Assembly (NCBI GenBank): GCA_025751475.1
Contig: JAOWLD010000001.1
Location: 1-64,000, forward strand
Length of the DNA: 64,000 nt
Direction of reading: 5' to 3'
From: Rhodobacteraceae bacterium XHP0102
GTDB taxonomy: Bacteria; Pseudomonadota; Alphaproteobacteria; Rhodobacterales; Rhodobacteraceae
Of the stretch, positions 25,224-35,474 are shown piece after piece (position 1 is the first letter of the stretch; each line of letters starts with the position of its first letter). The translations under genes and the position numbers were made by a program. Below the pieces are notes generated by a model, which searched no databases, was not told the origin of the DNA, and worked only from the letters and a program-made list of their open reading frames with translations.

Positions 25224-26210
25224 ATGAACACCTTTGGGTGGACACGCCGCGCCGTAATCGCGGCTGCAACAGCAACATTGGCCTTGTCAGGTATGGCCCA
25301 GGCAGATGGCCATAAAATGATGGATCAGGTCCATTTCCTCATCCCTGGCGGTGCAGGCGGTGGTTGGGATGGCACAGCGCGTGGCACGGGCGAGGCATTG
25401 GTCAATTCTGGTTTGGTGGCCAATGCCACATATGAAAATATGTCGGGCGGCGGCGGTGGCGTGGCCATTGCGCATTTGATTGAGAACGCCGCCTCCAGCG
25501 ATGGCACGTTGATGGTAAACTCAACGCCTATCGTGATCCGTGCTTTGACGGGTGAAATTTCTCAAAGCTTCCGCGATCTGACGATGGTTGCGGGCACAGT
25601 TGGCGATTACGCGGCCCTGGTTGTGACCGCCGATAGCCCATTGACCACGATGGAAGATGCCTTGGCATCCTATCGTGAAGCACCCTTGGATTTCGCCATC
25701 GGTGGTGGCTCGGTCCCTGGTGGGATGGATCATTTGGTTGCTGCAATCGTGATGCAGGCGGCGGGTGAAGACCCCACCGCATTCAACTATATCGGTTATG
25801 ACGCGGGCGGCGAGGCGATGGCGGGTCTGCTTTCGGGCGAGATTGACGCGCTGTCGACTGGTTTCTCCGAAGCGGTCGCCTTGGCCGAACAGGGTGAGGT
25901 TCGCATCTTGGGCGTGACCGCGCCTGATCGTGTGCCAGCCTATGCCGAAGCGCCAACATTTGCCGAGCAGGGAATTGATGCCCAATTTGTAAATTGGCGC
26001 GGCTTCTTTGCGGCGCCTGGCATGGCACCAGAGAAGGTAGAGGCCTATCAGGCCATGCTGGCAGCCATGATGGAAACCCCAGAGTGGGAAGAGGTCCGCG
26101 CACGTATGGGCCTTGTCAATATCTATCGCCCTGGCGCTGATTTCGTTTCCTTCTTAGAGGCGCAAGAAAAGCAGATCGGCGATCTGATGCGCGAATTGGG
26201 TTTCTTGTAA
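25224..26210 (+). CDS. tctC: Tripartite tricarboxylate transporter substrate-binding protein TctC (328 aa)
   Basis: ATG 25224 follows GGGAGGA. A twin-Arg-like signal peptide (TRRAVIAAATATLALSGMAQA) precedes a mature binding protein with the TctC pattern VHFLIPGGAGGGWDGTARGTGEAL, YENMSGGGGGVAIAHLI and VRILGVTAPDRVPAYAEAPTFAEQGID. It captures a carboxylate in the periplasm and passes it to TctAB. First gene of tctCBA, divergent from the tctDE-like operon. Ligand (citrate or another organic acid) cannot be told. Confidence 0.92.
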   Translation: MNTFGWTRRAVIAAATATLALSGMAQADGHKMMDQVHFLIPGGAGGGWDGTARGTGEALVNSGLVANATYENMSGGGGGVAIAHLIENAASSDGTLMVNSTPIVIRALTGEISQSFRDLTMVAGTVGDYAALVVTADSPLTTMEDALASYREAPLDFAIGGGSVPGGMDHLVAAIVMQAAGEDPTAFNYIGYDAGGEAMAGLLSGEIDALSTGFSEAVALAEQGEVRILGVTAPDRVPAYAEAPTFAEQGIDAQFVNWRGFFAAPGMAPEKVEAYQAMLAAMMETPEWEEVRARMGLVNIYRPGADFVSFLEAQEKQIGDLMRELGFL

Positions 26211-26310
26211 TCCGATTGCCCTAATGTGCACTCGCCATGGGCGGTCCTTTCATGGGCGGCCCATGGCCCAGATTTTGTAACTAAATTTGCCCAAGACAAG
26301 GGAGGCAAGC

Positions 26311-26808
26311 ATGGCTTTGGACCGCTGGATTGCATTGGTGTTTGTCGCGCTGTGCTGCGTCTATGGCTATGCGGCGTTCTTCACGATGGATCACCTTTTG
26401 CCTGCGATTTTGCAGCGCAATCCGATTTGGCCATCGACATTCCCGAAAATTTTATCGGTGCTTGGCGTGATCGTAGGCTTGGTGGTGTTGCTCTCGCCAA
26501 AGGCCAAAACGGACGCGCCCGATACTTCGAGCGCTGCGGATGCCATAGATCACCGCCGTTTGGGCGACTATAATTTGGGGCAGGCTTTGGCTCTTTTGGT
26601 GTTGATGGTGGCTTATGCATTGGCACTGCGGCCCATCGGATTTTTGGGCGCAACCGTTTTGTTCCTCGCGCTTGGCGGGTTCATTTTGGGAGAACGGAAA
26701 CTTCATATTCTGATCCCCGTGGCTGCGGTGGCGGCAGGGTCCATCTGGTATCTCGTGCAAGAGGTTCTGGGGATTTTCCTGCGCCCTTGGCCTGCGTTTC
26801 TGATTTGA
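26311..26808 (+). CDS. tctB: Tripartite tricarboxylate transporter small membrane subunit TctB (165 aa)
   Basis: ATG 26311 has GGGAGG about 6 nt upstream. Four hydrophobic helices and the typical PxxFP element (IWPSTFPKILSVLGVIVGLVVLL), then a charged loop (AKTDAPDTSS) and RPIGFLGATVLFLALGGFILGERK. This is the standard size and layout of TctB, the small permease subunit. It lies between tctC and tctA with a 12-bp gap to tctA. Confidence 0.9.
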   Translation: MALDRWIALVFVALCCVYGYAAFFTMDHLLPAILQRNPIWPSTFPKILSVLGVIVGLVVLLSPKAKTDAPDTSSAADAIDHRRLGDYNLGQALALLVLMVAYALALRPIGFLGATVLFLALGGFILGERKLHILIPVAAVAAGSIWYLVQEVLGIFLRPWPAFLI

Positions 26809-26820
26809 AGGGGGTGCATT

Positions 26821-28338
26821 ATGCTTGAAGGTTTGCTTCTTGGACTTGCAGCGGCTGTCACGCCCTTCAACCTTGTGATGGTTGTCTTGGGCTGCGTGAT
26901 TGGCACGGTGATTGGGATGTTGCCCGGTCTTGGGCCGATGTCGATCATTGCCATCATGATCCCTGTTGCGATTGGGTTGGGTGATCCGACCGCTGCGTTG
27001 ATCTTGCTTTCTGGGGTCTATTACGGCGCGATTTTCGGGGGATCGACATCCTCAATCTTGCTCAATGCGCCGGGGGTTGCGGGGACGGTCGCGACTTCAT
27101 TTGACGGCTACCCAATGGCGCAGAGGGGACAGGCGGGCAAGGCCCTGACCATCGCCGCGATTGCTTCATTTGCAGGGGGCACGATTGGCGCAATCTTGTT
27201 GATGATTTTTGCGCCCGCGCTGTCCTCGGTCGCGCTTTTGTTCCATTCCGCAGAATATTTCGCGCTTATGGTGGTCGGGCTTTCTGCCATCGCGGCTTTT
27301 GCGGGAACAGGGCAGGTGGCCAAGGCGTTGATGATGACCATCCTTGGCTTGATTATGGGCACGGTGGGCGAGGGGGCTTTGTCGAATATGCCCCGCTTTA
27401 CCTTTGGCTTGATGGAGCTGCAATCGGGCTTCTCCTTCATCACCCTTGCCATGGCCATGTTCGCGCTGCCCGAGGCGCTGTTCTTGGTGTTGAACCCTGC
27501 GCGCGGCGCACAAAGCGGCGCTGGTTCAGCGATCAAGGATTTGCACATCACCAAGGATGAGGCCCGCAAAATCGCCCCTGTGATTGGGCGGCAATCCTTG
27601 CAGGGCTTTTTCATCGGCGTTCTGCCAGGTGCGGGGGCCACGATTGCGTCTTTCTTGGGCTATGCGGTGGAGCGCAATATTGCCAAGGGCGCGGAGCAAG
27701 CAGAATTTGGAAAAGGCTCGATCAAAGGGTTGGCCGCGCCTGAATCTGCCAATAATGCGGCCTGCACAGGCTCGTTCGTGCCGCTGCTGACCTTGGGTAT
27801 TCCAGGATCGGGGACCACGGCGATTTTGCTCGGCGCTTTGATTGCGCTCAATGTCACGCCTGGTCCGCGCCTGATGACTGATGAGCCAGATGTGTTCTGG
27901 GCTGTGATCATTTCGATGTATATCGGCAATCTGGTGTTGTTGATCCTAAACCTGCCGTTGATCCCATATATTGCGAAACTTCTGACAATCCCGCGCGCAT
28001 ATCTGATCCCGTTCATTTTGTTTTTCACCATGATGGGCAGCTACATCGGCCAAAACAATGCGACCGAACTTTTGATTTTGGTGGGGTTTGGGGTGGTTGC
28101 TACGATCTTACGCTTTGCGGATTACCCGCTTGCGCCTTTGTTGATCGGGTTCATTCTTGGCACCATGATGGAAGATAATTTTGCCCGTGCGATGCAGCTT
28201 TACCGTGGCTTCGGCTTTATTCTAGAGCGCCCGATGACCTTGGCGCTGCTGATACTCGCGGCGGCTTTGGTCTTCGTTCCCGCCTATCGTGCGCGGCGCG
28301 CGCGGCTCCGCCAAGCGGGTGTTGCTGATGGAGATTGA
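26821..28338 (+). CDS. tctA: Tripartite tricarboxylate transporter large permease TctA (505 aa)
   Basis: ATG 26821 follows AGGGGG. About 12 membrane segments with the family motifs GTVIGMLPGLGPMSIIAIMIP, YYGAIFGGSTSSILLNAPG, ESANNAACTGSFVPLLTLGIPGSGTTAILLGAL and YPLAPLLIGFILG. This is the channel-forming permease driven by the cation gradient, receiving ligand from TctC. Full length, no damage seen. Confidence 0.95.
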   Translation: MLEGLLLGLAAAVTPFNLVMVVLGCVIGTVIGMLPGLGPMSIIAIMIPVAIGLGDPTAALILLSGVYYGAIFGGSTSSILLNAPGVAGTVATSFDGYPMAQRGQAGKALTIAAIASFAGGTIGAILLMIFAPALSSVALLFHSAEYFALMVVGLSAIAAFAGTGQVAKALMMTILGLIMGTVGEGALSNMPRFTFGLMELQSGFSFITLAMAMFALPEALFLVLNPARGAQSGAGSAIKDLHITKDEARKIAPVIGRQSLQGFFIGVLPGAGATIASFLGYAVERNIAKGAEQAEFGKGSIKGLAAPESANNAACTGSFVPLLTLGIPGSGTTAILLGALIALNVTPGPRLMTDEPDVFWAVIISMYIGNLVLLILNLPLIPYIAKLLTIPRAYLIPFILFFTMMGSYIGQNNATELLILVGFGVVATILRFADYPLAPLLIGFILGTMMEDNFARAMQLYRGFGFILERPMTLALLILAAALVFVPAYRARRARLRQAGVADGD

Positions 28339-28416
28339 TCAAGGCTAAGGGTCACGGATATCAGGCGCGATATGCCCTGCGCCTGAACCTGTCTTGTATT
28401 GCAAAAGGCTTATCCA

Positions 28417-29451
28417 GTGCGTGTCACGGAACACCGTATCTTGCGCGAAACTTTGCCCACACTCGCCATTGGCGCGCTTGGGGCGGGTCTTTTTTGGCTC
28501 ATTGGTTTTCCAGCCTATACGCTTACGGGGCCCGCGGCTGCTGTTTCGGTGGCGACTTTGCTGGGCATGAAAAGTCTGATCCCCATTGCGCTGCGCGATG
28601 TGGTTTTTGTGGTGATCGGTGTCTCCATTGGCAGCACGGTGACCCCTGAGGTGATTGAAACCGCGCTGACATGGCCGATTTCCTTAGCCGTGCTTGCGGT
28701 GACCTTGGTTGTCTTGATCTTGGTCTTGCGCGTGATTTTGATGCGTGGCTTCGGGTATGATGCCCTGACCGCAACTTTATCCGCCACGCCTGGGCACCTG
28801 AGCTATATTCTCAGCCTGTCCACGACCATGGGGGTTGATGTGGCGCGCGTGGCTTTGGTGCAGGCAACGCGGGTTTTATTGCTTACGCTTTGCGTGCCTG
28901 TGCTGATCTCGCTGTGGGGGATGACGGGCACGGCCTATGTGGTGGATTATGGGTCAATCGGCCTTGTGCCCGCCGCGTTGGTGTTTGCGGCGGCCTTAGG
29001 TTTGGGGATGTTGTTCAAGCGGTTTGGTATCCCTGCACCGCTGTTGTTAGGGGCCATGGCCGCCTCTGCCATTGGCCATGGTGCAAACCTCACCCCTGGT
29101 GCCTTGCCGCATGGGTTGACGGCTGCGGCCTTTATGGTGATGGGGTGTCTGATTGGAACGCGCTTTCGCGGATTGGATCGCAAGGGGCTTTTCGGGGCAT
29201 TGACGGCAGGGGCGATTGCCACATTGGTGTCCTGCGCTGTGGCGGCCATTGGCGCTATGATTGCGGCGGAGTTGATTGGCCTGCCCCCTGCGGCGTTGCT
29301 TTTGGCTTTTGCGCCTGGCGGGGTTGAGATCATGGCGGCCTTGGCGGTGTCCACGGGGTTGGAGCCAGCCTTGGTTGCCGCCCATCACGTAATGCGGCTC
29401 TTGATCCTCAGCCTGCTTGTGCCGATTTTGATCGTGCGCCTACGAAAATAG
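28417..29451 (+). CDS. AbrB-family membrane protein (344 aa)
   Basis: Start uncertain: GTG 28417 was chosen (AAAGG about 10 nt upstream), with GTG 28423 and TTG 28399 as alternatives. The protein has two related halves, each with the AbrB/AmoA-type repeat (FPAYTLTGPAAAVSVATLLGMK in the first, GIPAPLLLGAMAASAIGHG in the second), and ATPGHLSYILSLSTTMGVDVARVALVQATR and LAFAPGGVEIMAALAVSTGLEPALVAAHHVMR elements. The family (PF05145) is membrane-bound and of unknown transport function. It is 78 bp after tctA and often travels with tct genes, so a related uptake role is likely. Confidence 0.82.
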   Translation: MRVTEHRILRETLPTLAIGALGAGLFWLIGFPAYTLTGPAAAVSVATLLGMKSLIPIALRDVVFVVIGVSIGSTVTPEVIETALTWPISLAVLAVTLVVLILVLRVILMRGFGYDALTATLSATPGHLSYILSLSTTMGVDVARVALVQATRVLLLTLCVPVLISLWGMTGTAYVVDYGSIGLVPAALVFAAALGLGMLFKRFGIPAPLLLGAMAASAIGHGANLTPGALPHGLTAAAFMVMGCLIGTRFRGLDRKGLFGALTAGAIATLVSCAVAAIGAMIAAELIGLPPAALLLAFAPGGVEIMAALAVSTGLEPALVAAHHVMRLLILSLLVPILIVRLRK

Positions 29452-29486
29452 CGGGCGGTGCCAAACGGCCACGCCCTGCCATTTGG

Positions 29487-30560
29487 TCAGCCAACCAAGT
29501 AATTGGCGGCAGCCATCCAAATCGGAATTGACAAAAGCGCGATTGGCGTGCCGATCCCTGTGGATGTGCCGATGTAGGCCGAAGGGTTTGCTTCGGGCAG
29601 TGCAGCGCGCAATGTGGGAGGGCCCGAAATGTCAGAGCTTGACGCGGCCATCACCGCCAAAAGAACCATGCCGCCTTCAGAAAACCCTGTGATGTGATGC
29701 GCCACAAGGCCAAGCCCAAGGCCAATTGCACCATGCAGGAACGGGGCACAAATTCCGTAGATGAGGTAGGCATGGGCCACTTTGCGCAATTCAGAAAGCC
29801 GTGCCCATGCCTCCATCCCCATCACCAGCATCAGCAAGGACAACAACCCGTGAAACAGCGGTTTATAGAATTCCTGATACACGGCATCAGGTTTCGCAAA
29901 GAGGCCAATGGCAATCCCCAACAGCAAGGCTGAAATGGCAGGGCTGCGCAGCGTATCGATCAGAATGGATTTGGCCAGTGATCCTGCCTCTTGCCCGCCT
30001 GCGCCAAAGCTGATGGGCGCGCGCCCTGATCCGCCGCCCAGCGCCAATGTGCCGCCTGAGACAAGCGCGGTCTGTTTGCGCGCCGCAGCCATCCGCGCCA
30101 CCAAAATGGCCGTGATCAGGGCGGCAACGTCCATAAACGGGTAAAGCGCGCCGATATAGCCCTCATAGGCGACCCCTTCGGCTTCAAGCATCGCCATGGC
30201 TGCTGCGAGTGTAGAGGCCGAGACAGCACCGAAAAGCCCTGCCGTGGCCATCGCGTCCATATCGCTCACACCGCGCAGTTTGCGCAAAGCAAAGCGGCCC
30301 AAAAAGACGATTGCCACGCCTGCCACGGTTGCAGCGAATGCAGGCACGAGTAATTCGGTGATGTTGGCTTGCGCGATTGCTATCCCACTCGACAAGCCGA
30401 CTTTGAGCAACAGCAGCATCACGATCAGCTTATAGATCGGTTCTGGCATCTCAAATTTGCTTGAAGCAGCGGCCAAAACCATCCCGCCAATCAAAAAGGC
30501 CAAGGTGGGTTTCTGCAACTGCTCCACCACGGTTGTTATGATGTGAACGACAATGTCCAT
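29487..30560 (-). CDS. SbtA-like sodium-dependent bicarbonate transport family permease (357 aa)
   Basis: About ten hydrophobic segments in two inverted halves. Motifs of PF05982: MDAMATAGLFGAVSASTLAAAMAML in the first half, GMEAWARLSEL, and LLAVMAASSSDISGPPTLRAALPEANPSAYIGTSTGIGTPIAL at the C-terminus, the most conserved part of the family. The cyanobacterial prototype imports bicarbonate with sodium; in heterotrophs the substrate is unproven. A LysR gene stands divergent from it, which fits LysR-controlled expression. Confidence 0.85.
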   Translation of the reverse strand: MDIVVHIITTVVEQLQKPTLAFLIGGMVLAAASSKFEMPEPIYKLIVMLLLLKVGLSSGIAIAQANITELLVPAFAATVAGVAIVFLGRFALRKLRGVSDMDAMATAGLFGAVSASTLAAAMAMLEAEGVAYEGYIGALYPFMDVAALITAILVARMAAARKQTALVSGGTLALGGGSGRAPISFGAGGQEAGSLAKSILIDTLRSPAISALLLGIAIGLFAKPDAVYQEFYKPLFHGLLSLLMLVMGMEAWARLSELRKVAHAYLIYGICAPFLHGAIGLGLGLVAHHITGFSEGGMVLLAVMAASSSDISGPPTLRAALPEANPSAYIGTSTGIGTPIALLSIPIWMAAANYLVG

Positions 30561-30671
30561 GGTCTTCCCCTTTATTTTCTTTGGGGGGTGTCACCGATCT
30601 TGTTGATTATATCAAATATATGTTTTCTTAGTTTTTGTTCTGTTTTATAGAATTTTAAAAAGGGGGCTGCG

Positions 30672-31556
30672 ATGCAAAGACTGAACCTTCATCACCTGCA
30701 TCTGTTTCACGCCATTGCCCAAGACGGCACGCTGACGGGGGCTGCGGCGCGCTTGAATATCTCGCAATCGGCGGTCTCAACCCAGCTGCGGGCTTTGGAG
30801 GCGGCCTTGGGCCATGATTTGTTCGAGCGGCGCGGGCGCGGCTTGATCTTGACCGAGGCGGGGCGCATCGCATTGGATCATGCCGATACGATTTTTCGCA
30901 CCGCCTCCGATCTGATCGGCACATTGAGCGAGGCATCGCGTGCGCGCAGCCGCCTTCGGGTGGGGGCTTTGGCAACGCTGTCGCGCAATTTCCAGATGCA
31001 GTTCCTCAAGCCCTTGCTGATCCGTGATGATGTTGAGGTGAGCGTGCAATCGGGCACGCAAACCGATCTTCTGCGCGGACTAGAGGATTTGTCCCTTGAT
31101 GTCGTTTTGACCAATCTTGCCCCGTTGCGTGACGCAACCAATCCGTGGCTTGTTCATGCGATGGATGAGCAGCCCGTCAGTTTGATTGCCGCGCCCGCGC
31201 GGGTTGCCGGGCAGACGGGGGATTTATCGGCGATGATTGGTGAATTGCCCTTAATCCTGCCCAGCCCGCAAACCGCTATTCGCGCAGGGTTTGATGCGCT
31301 GGCGGCACGGCTTGGGATCGTGCCGATCGTTGTCGCGGAGGCTGATGATATGGCCATGTTGCGGCTGCTGGTCCGCGAGGATGCAGGCGTGGGCGTTATT
31401 CCCCCCATTGTTGTGCGCGATGAGCTGGCTTCGGGCCGTCTGGTCGAAATGGCCCGTTTGCAGGGGATCACGGAGAGTTTTTTTGCCGTAACCCGTCCGC
31501 GGCGCTTTCCCAATCCCGCCTTGGCGGAGCTTCTCAGGCCTGTTGGCGCCCTCTAG
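30672..31556 (+). CDS. LysR-family transcriptional regulator (294 aa)
   Basis: The N-terminal HTH is LNLHHLHLFHAIAQDGTLTGAAARLNISQSAVSTQLRALEAALGHDLFERRGRGLILTEAG in shape, split here over residues 3-65, with the typical Q-S-A-V-S recognition helix. The rest is a LysR effector domain (SRLRVGALATLSRNFQMQFLKPLL, VVLTNLAPL). It faces the SbtA-like gene across a 111-bp AT-rich gap and probably regulates it. The last 4 bp overlap the convergent aldehyde dehydrogenase gene. Confidence 0.92.
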   Translation: MQRLNLHHLHLFHAIAQDGTLTGAAARLNISQSAVSTQLRALEAALGHDLFERRGRGLILTEAGRIALDHADTIFRTASDLIGTLSEASRARSRLRVGALATLSRNFQMQFLKPLLIRDDVEVSVQSGTQTDLLRGLEDLSLDVVLTNLAPLRDATNPWLVHAMDEQPVSLIAAPARVAGQTGDLSAMIGELPLILPSPQTAIRAGFDALAARLGIVPIVVAEADDMAMLRLLVREDAGVGVIPPIVVRDELASGRLVEMARLQGITESFFAVTRPRRFPNPALAELLRPVGAL

Positions 31557-32983
31557 AAAACGATCTGTGCCAGTTTCGTGTCGAGATAATCCTCGATCCC
31601 CTCGCGGCCCCCTTCGCGTCCAAGCCCTGAGAAATTCGTTCCGCCAAATGGGGCCTCGCTGGCCGCTAAGGCAAAGCTGTTGATCCCGACCATGCCCGCG
31701 TGAAGCGCGGCCACGGTGCGCTTGGCCCGTGCGGGATCACGGGTGAACGCATAGGCCGATAGTCCCATGGAGGAGGCATTGGCGCGGGCCAAAACCTCAT
31801 CCTCGTCACTAAATGTGGTGATGGCGGCAATGGGGCCGAAATTTTCGTCAGCAAAAACACGCATCTTGTCGGTCACGTTGCTGAGAACTGTGGGGCGGTA
31901 GAAAAAGCCTGTGTTATGCGCGCGGTCCCGCGTGCCGCCACAGTGCAAGGTGGCGCCGTCCCATACGGCCTCCTCCACGATACGGGTGATCTCAGACAGG
32001 CGGCGGGCATTGATGAGGGGGCCCATCTCGCTTGTCTCGTCCATCCCATCGCCAAGCGTCAACGCATCCGCACGTTTCGCGAATTCGGTCACGAATTCAT
32101 CGTGCAGACTTTCGTGCACGAAAAAACGGTCAGGTGTGACGCAGACTTGCCCCGCATTGGCGAATTTGGTTGGCACGACCATATCCAAGGCCACAGCAAG
32201 CTCCGCATCGTCATAAATGATGAGGGGCGCGTTGCCGCCTAATTCCATCGACACTTTCTTGACCGTATCCGCCGCGTCCCGCAGCATTTGCTGCCCCACA
32301 CGGGTCGAACCGGTCAGGGATACTTTGCGCACCCGTGCATCTTTCATAATGGGATCATATGTGTCCGCCGTGGCCCCGACAAGCAGGCCAATGGCCCCGT
32401 CAGGCCATCCCCCTGCGCGCAAGCAATCCACCATGAGCATCGCAACCCCAGGTGTTTGGGAGGAGGGGCGCAGGATCACGGGGCAGCCTGCCGCCAAGGC
32501 AGGGGCCAGCTTGCGCGCAGGAAGCGCGGCAGGGAAGTTCCACGCGGTGAACGCCGCGACAATTCCCACAGGTTCCTTGGTCACCTCAAAGCGGCCACCT
32601 GGCACGCGCGAGGATATGATGCGACCATAAATGCGGCGGGCCTCTTCCGCATACCAACGAAATTGATCCACCGCCAAAACCCATTCACGGCGGGATTGCG
32701 CAATCGGTTTCCCAGTCTCCAAGGAAATGGTTCGGGCGGCCTCTTCGGCGCGCGCCTGCATGGCATCAGCGCATTTGTGCAGGGCATCTGCACGACCAAA
32801 GCCCCCCATCTCAAGCAGTGGCAGGCGGGCATGATCGGCGGCATCAATGGCGCGCTGCGTGTCATTGACCGAAGCGGTATATGCGGCCCCGAGCGGCGTT
32901 TCACTGACGGGTGAGATCACATCGCACGTGGCCGCGGATGTGACCCACGCCCCGTTAATAAACAGCCCGAAATCGGCATACAT
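31553..32983 (-). CDS. NAD(P)-dependent aldehyde dehydrogenase, succinate-semialdehyde type (476 aa)
   Basis: ALDH superfamily, full length, GGGAGGG before ATG 32983. Landmarks: VGIVAAFTAWNFPAALPARKLAPALAAGCPVILRPS (cofactor site), VSLTGSTRVGQQML, catalytic Glu in VSMELGGNAPLI, catalytic Cys in NAGQVCVTPDRFFVH and the C-terminal EAPFGGTNFSGLGREGG. The pattern is closest to succinate-semialdehyde/gabD-like enzymes, but the substrate cannot be fixed. It stands alone between the LysR gene (convergent) and the glycerol kinase terminator. Confidence 0.9.
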   Translation of the reverse strand: MYADFGLFINGAWVTSAATCDVISPVSETPLGAAYTASVNDTQRAIDAADHARLPLLEMGGFGRADALHKCADAMQARAEEAARTISLETGKPIAQSRREWVLAVDQFRWYAEEARRIYGRIISSRVPGGRFEVTKEPVGIVAAFTAWNFPAALPARKLAPALAAGCPVILRPSSQTPGVAMLMVDCLRAGGWPDGAIGLLVGATADTYDPIMKDARVRKVSLTGSTRVGQQMLRDAADTVKKVSMELGGNAPLIIYDDAELAVALDMVVPTKFANAGQVCVTPDRFFVHESLHDEFVTEFAKRADALTLGDGMDETSEMGPLINARRLSEITRIVEEAVWDGATLHCGGTRDRAHNTGFFYRPTVLSNVTDKMRVFADENFGPIAAITTFSDEDEVLARANASSMGLSAYAFTRDPARAKRTVAALHAGMVGINSFALAASEAPFGGTNFSGLGREGGREGIEDYLDTKLAQIVF

Positions 32984-33044
32984 TTTACAAGCCCTCCCAC
33001 GGTTGCGCGCTTAAGGGCTATCCGAGTCGGCCTCTCTATTCAAC

Positions 33045-33071
33045 AAAAAATGCAGAATCAATTTTTCTGCA
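33045..33071 (-). terminator. Rho-independent terminator of glpK
   Basis: Read on the minus strand: TGCAGAA, loop AAATTGA, TTCTGCA, then six T. It starts about 20 bp after the glpK stop codon. A classic short-stem terminator. Confidence 0.85.
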
Positions 33072-33090
33072 ATACACGTTGCAAGCAAGG

Positions 33091-34587
33091 CTAGGTTCCG
33101 AACCCGATGGTGGCCGCAACGGCGCGTTGCCAGCGTGCATAATCGGCTTCGCGTCTTTCTGGGTCGAGCTTGGGCAGGAATTGCCGATCCTTGGCCCAAG
33201 TTTTGGCGAAGCCTGCTTGGTCGGGGTAAAGCCCCGCTTGATACCCTGCCAGCCATGCAACCCCACGCGCCGTTGTCTCAACATGGGTGGGGCGGTCCAC
33301 GGGTGCGTTCAGGATATCGGCCACATATTGCAGCGTATAGTCCGAGGCGCTCATGCCACCGTCCACCCGCAAGACGGTTTGGCCCGTGTCCACGGCGGCC
33401 ATATCCGCGCGCATGGCTTCCATCAAATCACGGGTTTGAAGCCCGACCGATTGCAGCGCTGCGCGGGCCAGTTCATTGGGGCTGGTGTTGCGCGACAGGC
33501 CAAACACCGCGCCGCGGCAATCGGAATTCCAATAAGGCGCGGCAAGCCCTGTGAAGGCGGGCACGATTGTGACGTTTTGGCCTGGGTCGGCCGCGATGGC
33601 CATGGCTTCGGTGTCCGCTGCGTTGACGATGACCCCTAAACCGTCACGCAGCCATTGCACCACCGCGCCGGCAATATAGATTGAGCCCTCCAGTGCATAG
33701 GCCGTTTGGCCGCCGATGCGATAGGCAATCGTGGTCAGCAGTTTGTTTTGGGAGGGGACAGGGCTTGCCCCTGTGTTCATCAGTGCAAAGCAGCCCGTCC
33801 CATAGGTGACCTTGGCCATGCCTGGCGCAAAGCAGGCTTGGCCGATGGTGGCTGCTTGCTGATCGCCTGCCACGGCGCGAATGGGAATCTCTGCCCCAAT
33901 GGTCGCCTGTGTGGTCGTGCCGAAATTGCCGTCACAGTCCAGCACATCGGGCAACAGCGCGCGGGGGATATCAAAGAGGTCGAGGATCTCTTGGCACCAG
34001 TCGAGGCGGTGAATGTCGAACACCATGGTGCGCGCGGCGTTGGTCACATCGGTGACATGGGATGCCCCCCCAGTGAGCTGCCAAATCAACCATGTGTCAA
34101 CGGTCCCAAAGGCCAATTCCCCCGCTTCGGCCCGCGCCCGCAGGCCTGGAATTTCATCCAGAAGCCACGCCAATTTGCTGGCTGAAAAATAGGGATCAAG
34201 CACAAGCCCCGTTTTGGCAGTGATCATGGCTTCATGGCCTGCCTCGCGCAGCTTCATACAGGTCTGCGCTGTGCGCCGATCTTGCCAGACGATGGCGTTA
34301 TGCACGGGCGCGCCGGTCTTGCGATCCCATAGCACCACGGTTTCGCGTTGGTTTGTGATGCCGATGGCCGCGATGTCCCGCACGGCAAGCCCCGCCTGCT
34401 GCACCGCGCCTGCGATGCAGGTTTGGGTCGTTGTCCACAGATCCATTGCATCATGTTCCACCCATCCAGAGCGTGGATAATGTTGGGTGAACTCGGCTTG
34501 CGCCTGTGCCAATGCGGCGAAATTTGCATCATACACAATCGCGCGGGTCGAGGTGGTGCCTTGGTCGATGGCAAGAATATAGGTCAT
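33091..34587 (-). CDS. glpK: Glycerol kinase (498 aa)
   Basis: FGGY-family kinase of standard length. N-terminal [17 protein letters not shown] binds ATP phosphate. [29 protein letters not shown] and the FGGY signature region ([41 protein letters not shown]) follow, and [11 protein letters not shown] closes the adenosine site. It phosphorylates glycerol to glycerol-3-phosphate in the cytoplasm. It lies 14 bp downstream of the glpR-type gene in one operon. No glpF facilitator is visible nearby. Confidence 0.97.
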   Translation of the reverse strand: MTYILAIDQGTTSTRAIVYDANFAALAQAQAEFTQHYPRSGWVEHDAMDLWTTTQTCIAGAVQQAGLAVRDIAAIGITNQRETVVLWDRKTGAPVHNAIVWQDRRTAQTCMKLREAGHEAMITAKTGLVLDPYFSASKLAWLLDEIPGLRARAEAGELAFGTVDTWLIWQLTGGASHVTDVTNAARTMVFDIHRLDWCQEILDLFDIPRALLPDVLDCDGNFGTTTQATIGAEIPIRAVAGDQQAATIGQACFAPGMAKVTYGTGCFALMNTGASPVPSQNKLLTTIAYRIGGQTAYALEGSIYIAGAVVQWLRDGLGVIVNAADTEAMAIAADPGQNVTIVPAFTGLAAPYWNSDCRGAVFGLSRNTSPNELARAALQSVGLQTRDLMEAMRADMAAVDTGQTVLRVDGGMSASDYTLQYVADILNAPVDRPTHVETTARGVAWLAGYQAGLYPDQAGFAKTWAKDRQFLPKLDPERREADYARWQRAVAATIGFGT

Positions 34588-34601
34588 GGGCGAGTGTCTC
34601 G

Positions 34602-35369
34602 TCAGTCGCAGGAAATGATGTGGGTCACAAGCCCCCAGTCGCGGCAGCGCGCGGCCAAGTCTGGGGCAAGCGGTTGGTCGGTGAACAGCGCGTCTACTTG
34701 CGATAAGCGCGCGATTTTCGCAGGCGCGGTGCGGATGAATTTGGAGTGATCCGCGACCAGAAACACGCGGCGTGATTGCGAGAGGATGGTTTGACTGACA
34801 CCAACTTCCTGAATGTCAAAATCGAGCAAGTCTCCCTCCTCATCGATAGCAGAACAACCAATCACCGCGAGATCGAATTTGAACTGCGCAACAGCATCTG
34901 AGGTCAGCTTGCCGACCAGCCCGCCATCGGCGCGGCGCAACTGCCCCCCTGCAAGAATGATCTCGCAATCAGGATTGGCGGCAAGGATCGTGGCCACATT
35001 GATATTATTCGTCACCACAAGCAGGTTTTTGTGATGCAGAAGGTTTTGCGCGACCGCCTCGGTTGTGGTGCCGATGTTGAGGAAAAGCGAAATATCATTT
35101 GGGATTTCTGCGGCACAGGCCGCGGCAATACGCGCCTTTGCTTCGGCGTTGAGACTGCGCCGGGTTTCATAGCCGATATTGGCCACGCCAGACGGAAGGA
35201 TCGCCCCCCCATGCACACGTTCCAGCTTACCTGCATCGGCCAAGTCGCTCAGATCACGGCGTATAGTTTGGGTGGTCACACCGAAATGCGCGGCAAGGCC
35301 TTCAACGGTCACTTTGCCCTCACGTCTGGCGTGCTCCAAAATCTCGGGCCAACGAAAGCTTTGCGACAT
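34602..35369 (-). CDS. glpR: DeoR-family repressor, GlpR-like (255 aa)
   Basis: N-terminal DeoR HTH ([39 protein letters not shown]) and a C-terminal sugar-phosphate sensor domain ([72 protein letters not shown]). Position between glpK and divergent glpD supports the name GlpR, a repressor released by glycerol-3-phosphate. It probably controls both directions through sites in the 35370-35553 gap. Confidence 0.92.
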   Translation of the reverse strand: MSQSFRWPEILEHARREGKVTVEGLAAHFGVTTQTIRRDLSDLADAGKLERVHGGAILPSGVANIGYETRRSLNAEAKARIAAACAAEIPNDISLFLNIGTTTEAVAQNLLHHKNLLVVTNNINVATILAANPDCEIILAGGQLRRADGGLVGKLTSDAVAQFKFDLAVIGCSAIDEEGDLLDFDIQEVGVSQTILSQSRRVFLVADHSKFIRTAPAKIARLSQVDALFTDQPLAPDLAARCRDWGLVTHIISCD

Positions 35370-35474
35370 ATGCGTTTATTTTCCTTTTCGTGCGACCCTG
35401 CCTACATTTGAGCATATTATGAAGAAATTCAGCGGTCAATTCTATCTAATTGTCCAATAATGAACATTATCGAA

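Noticed and set aside
29452-29486. Possible terminator between the AbrB-family and SbtA-like genes
   Set aside because: Only a short 5-bp stem with mismatches and no T-run could be drawn.
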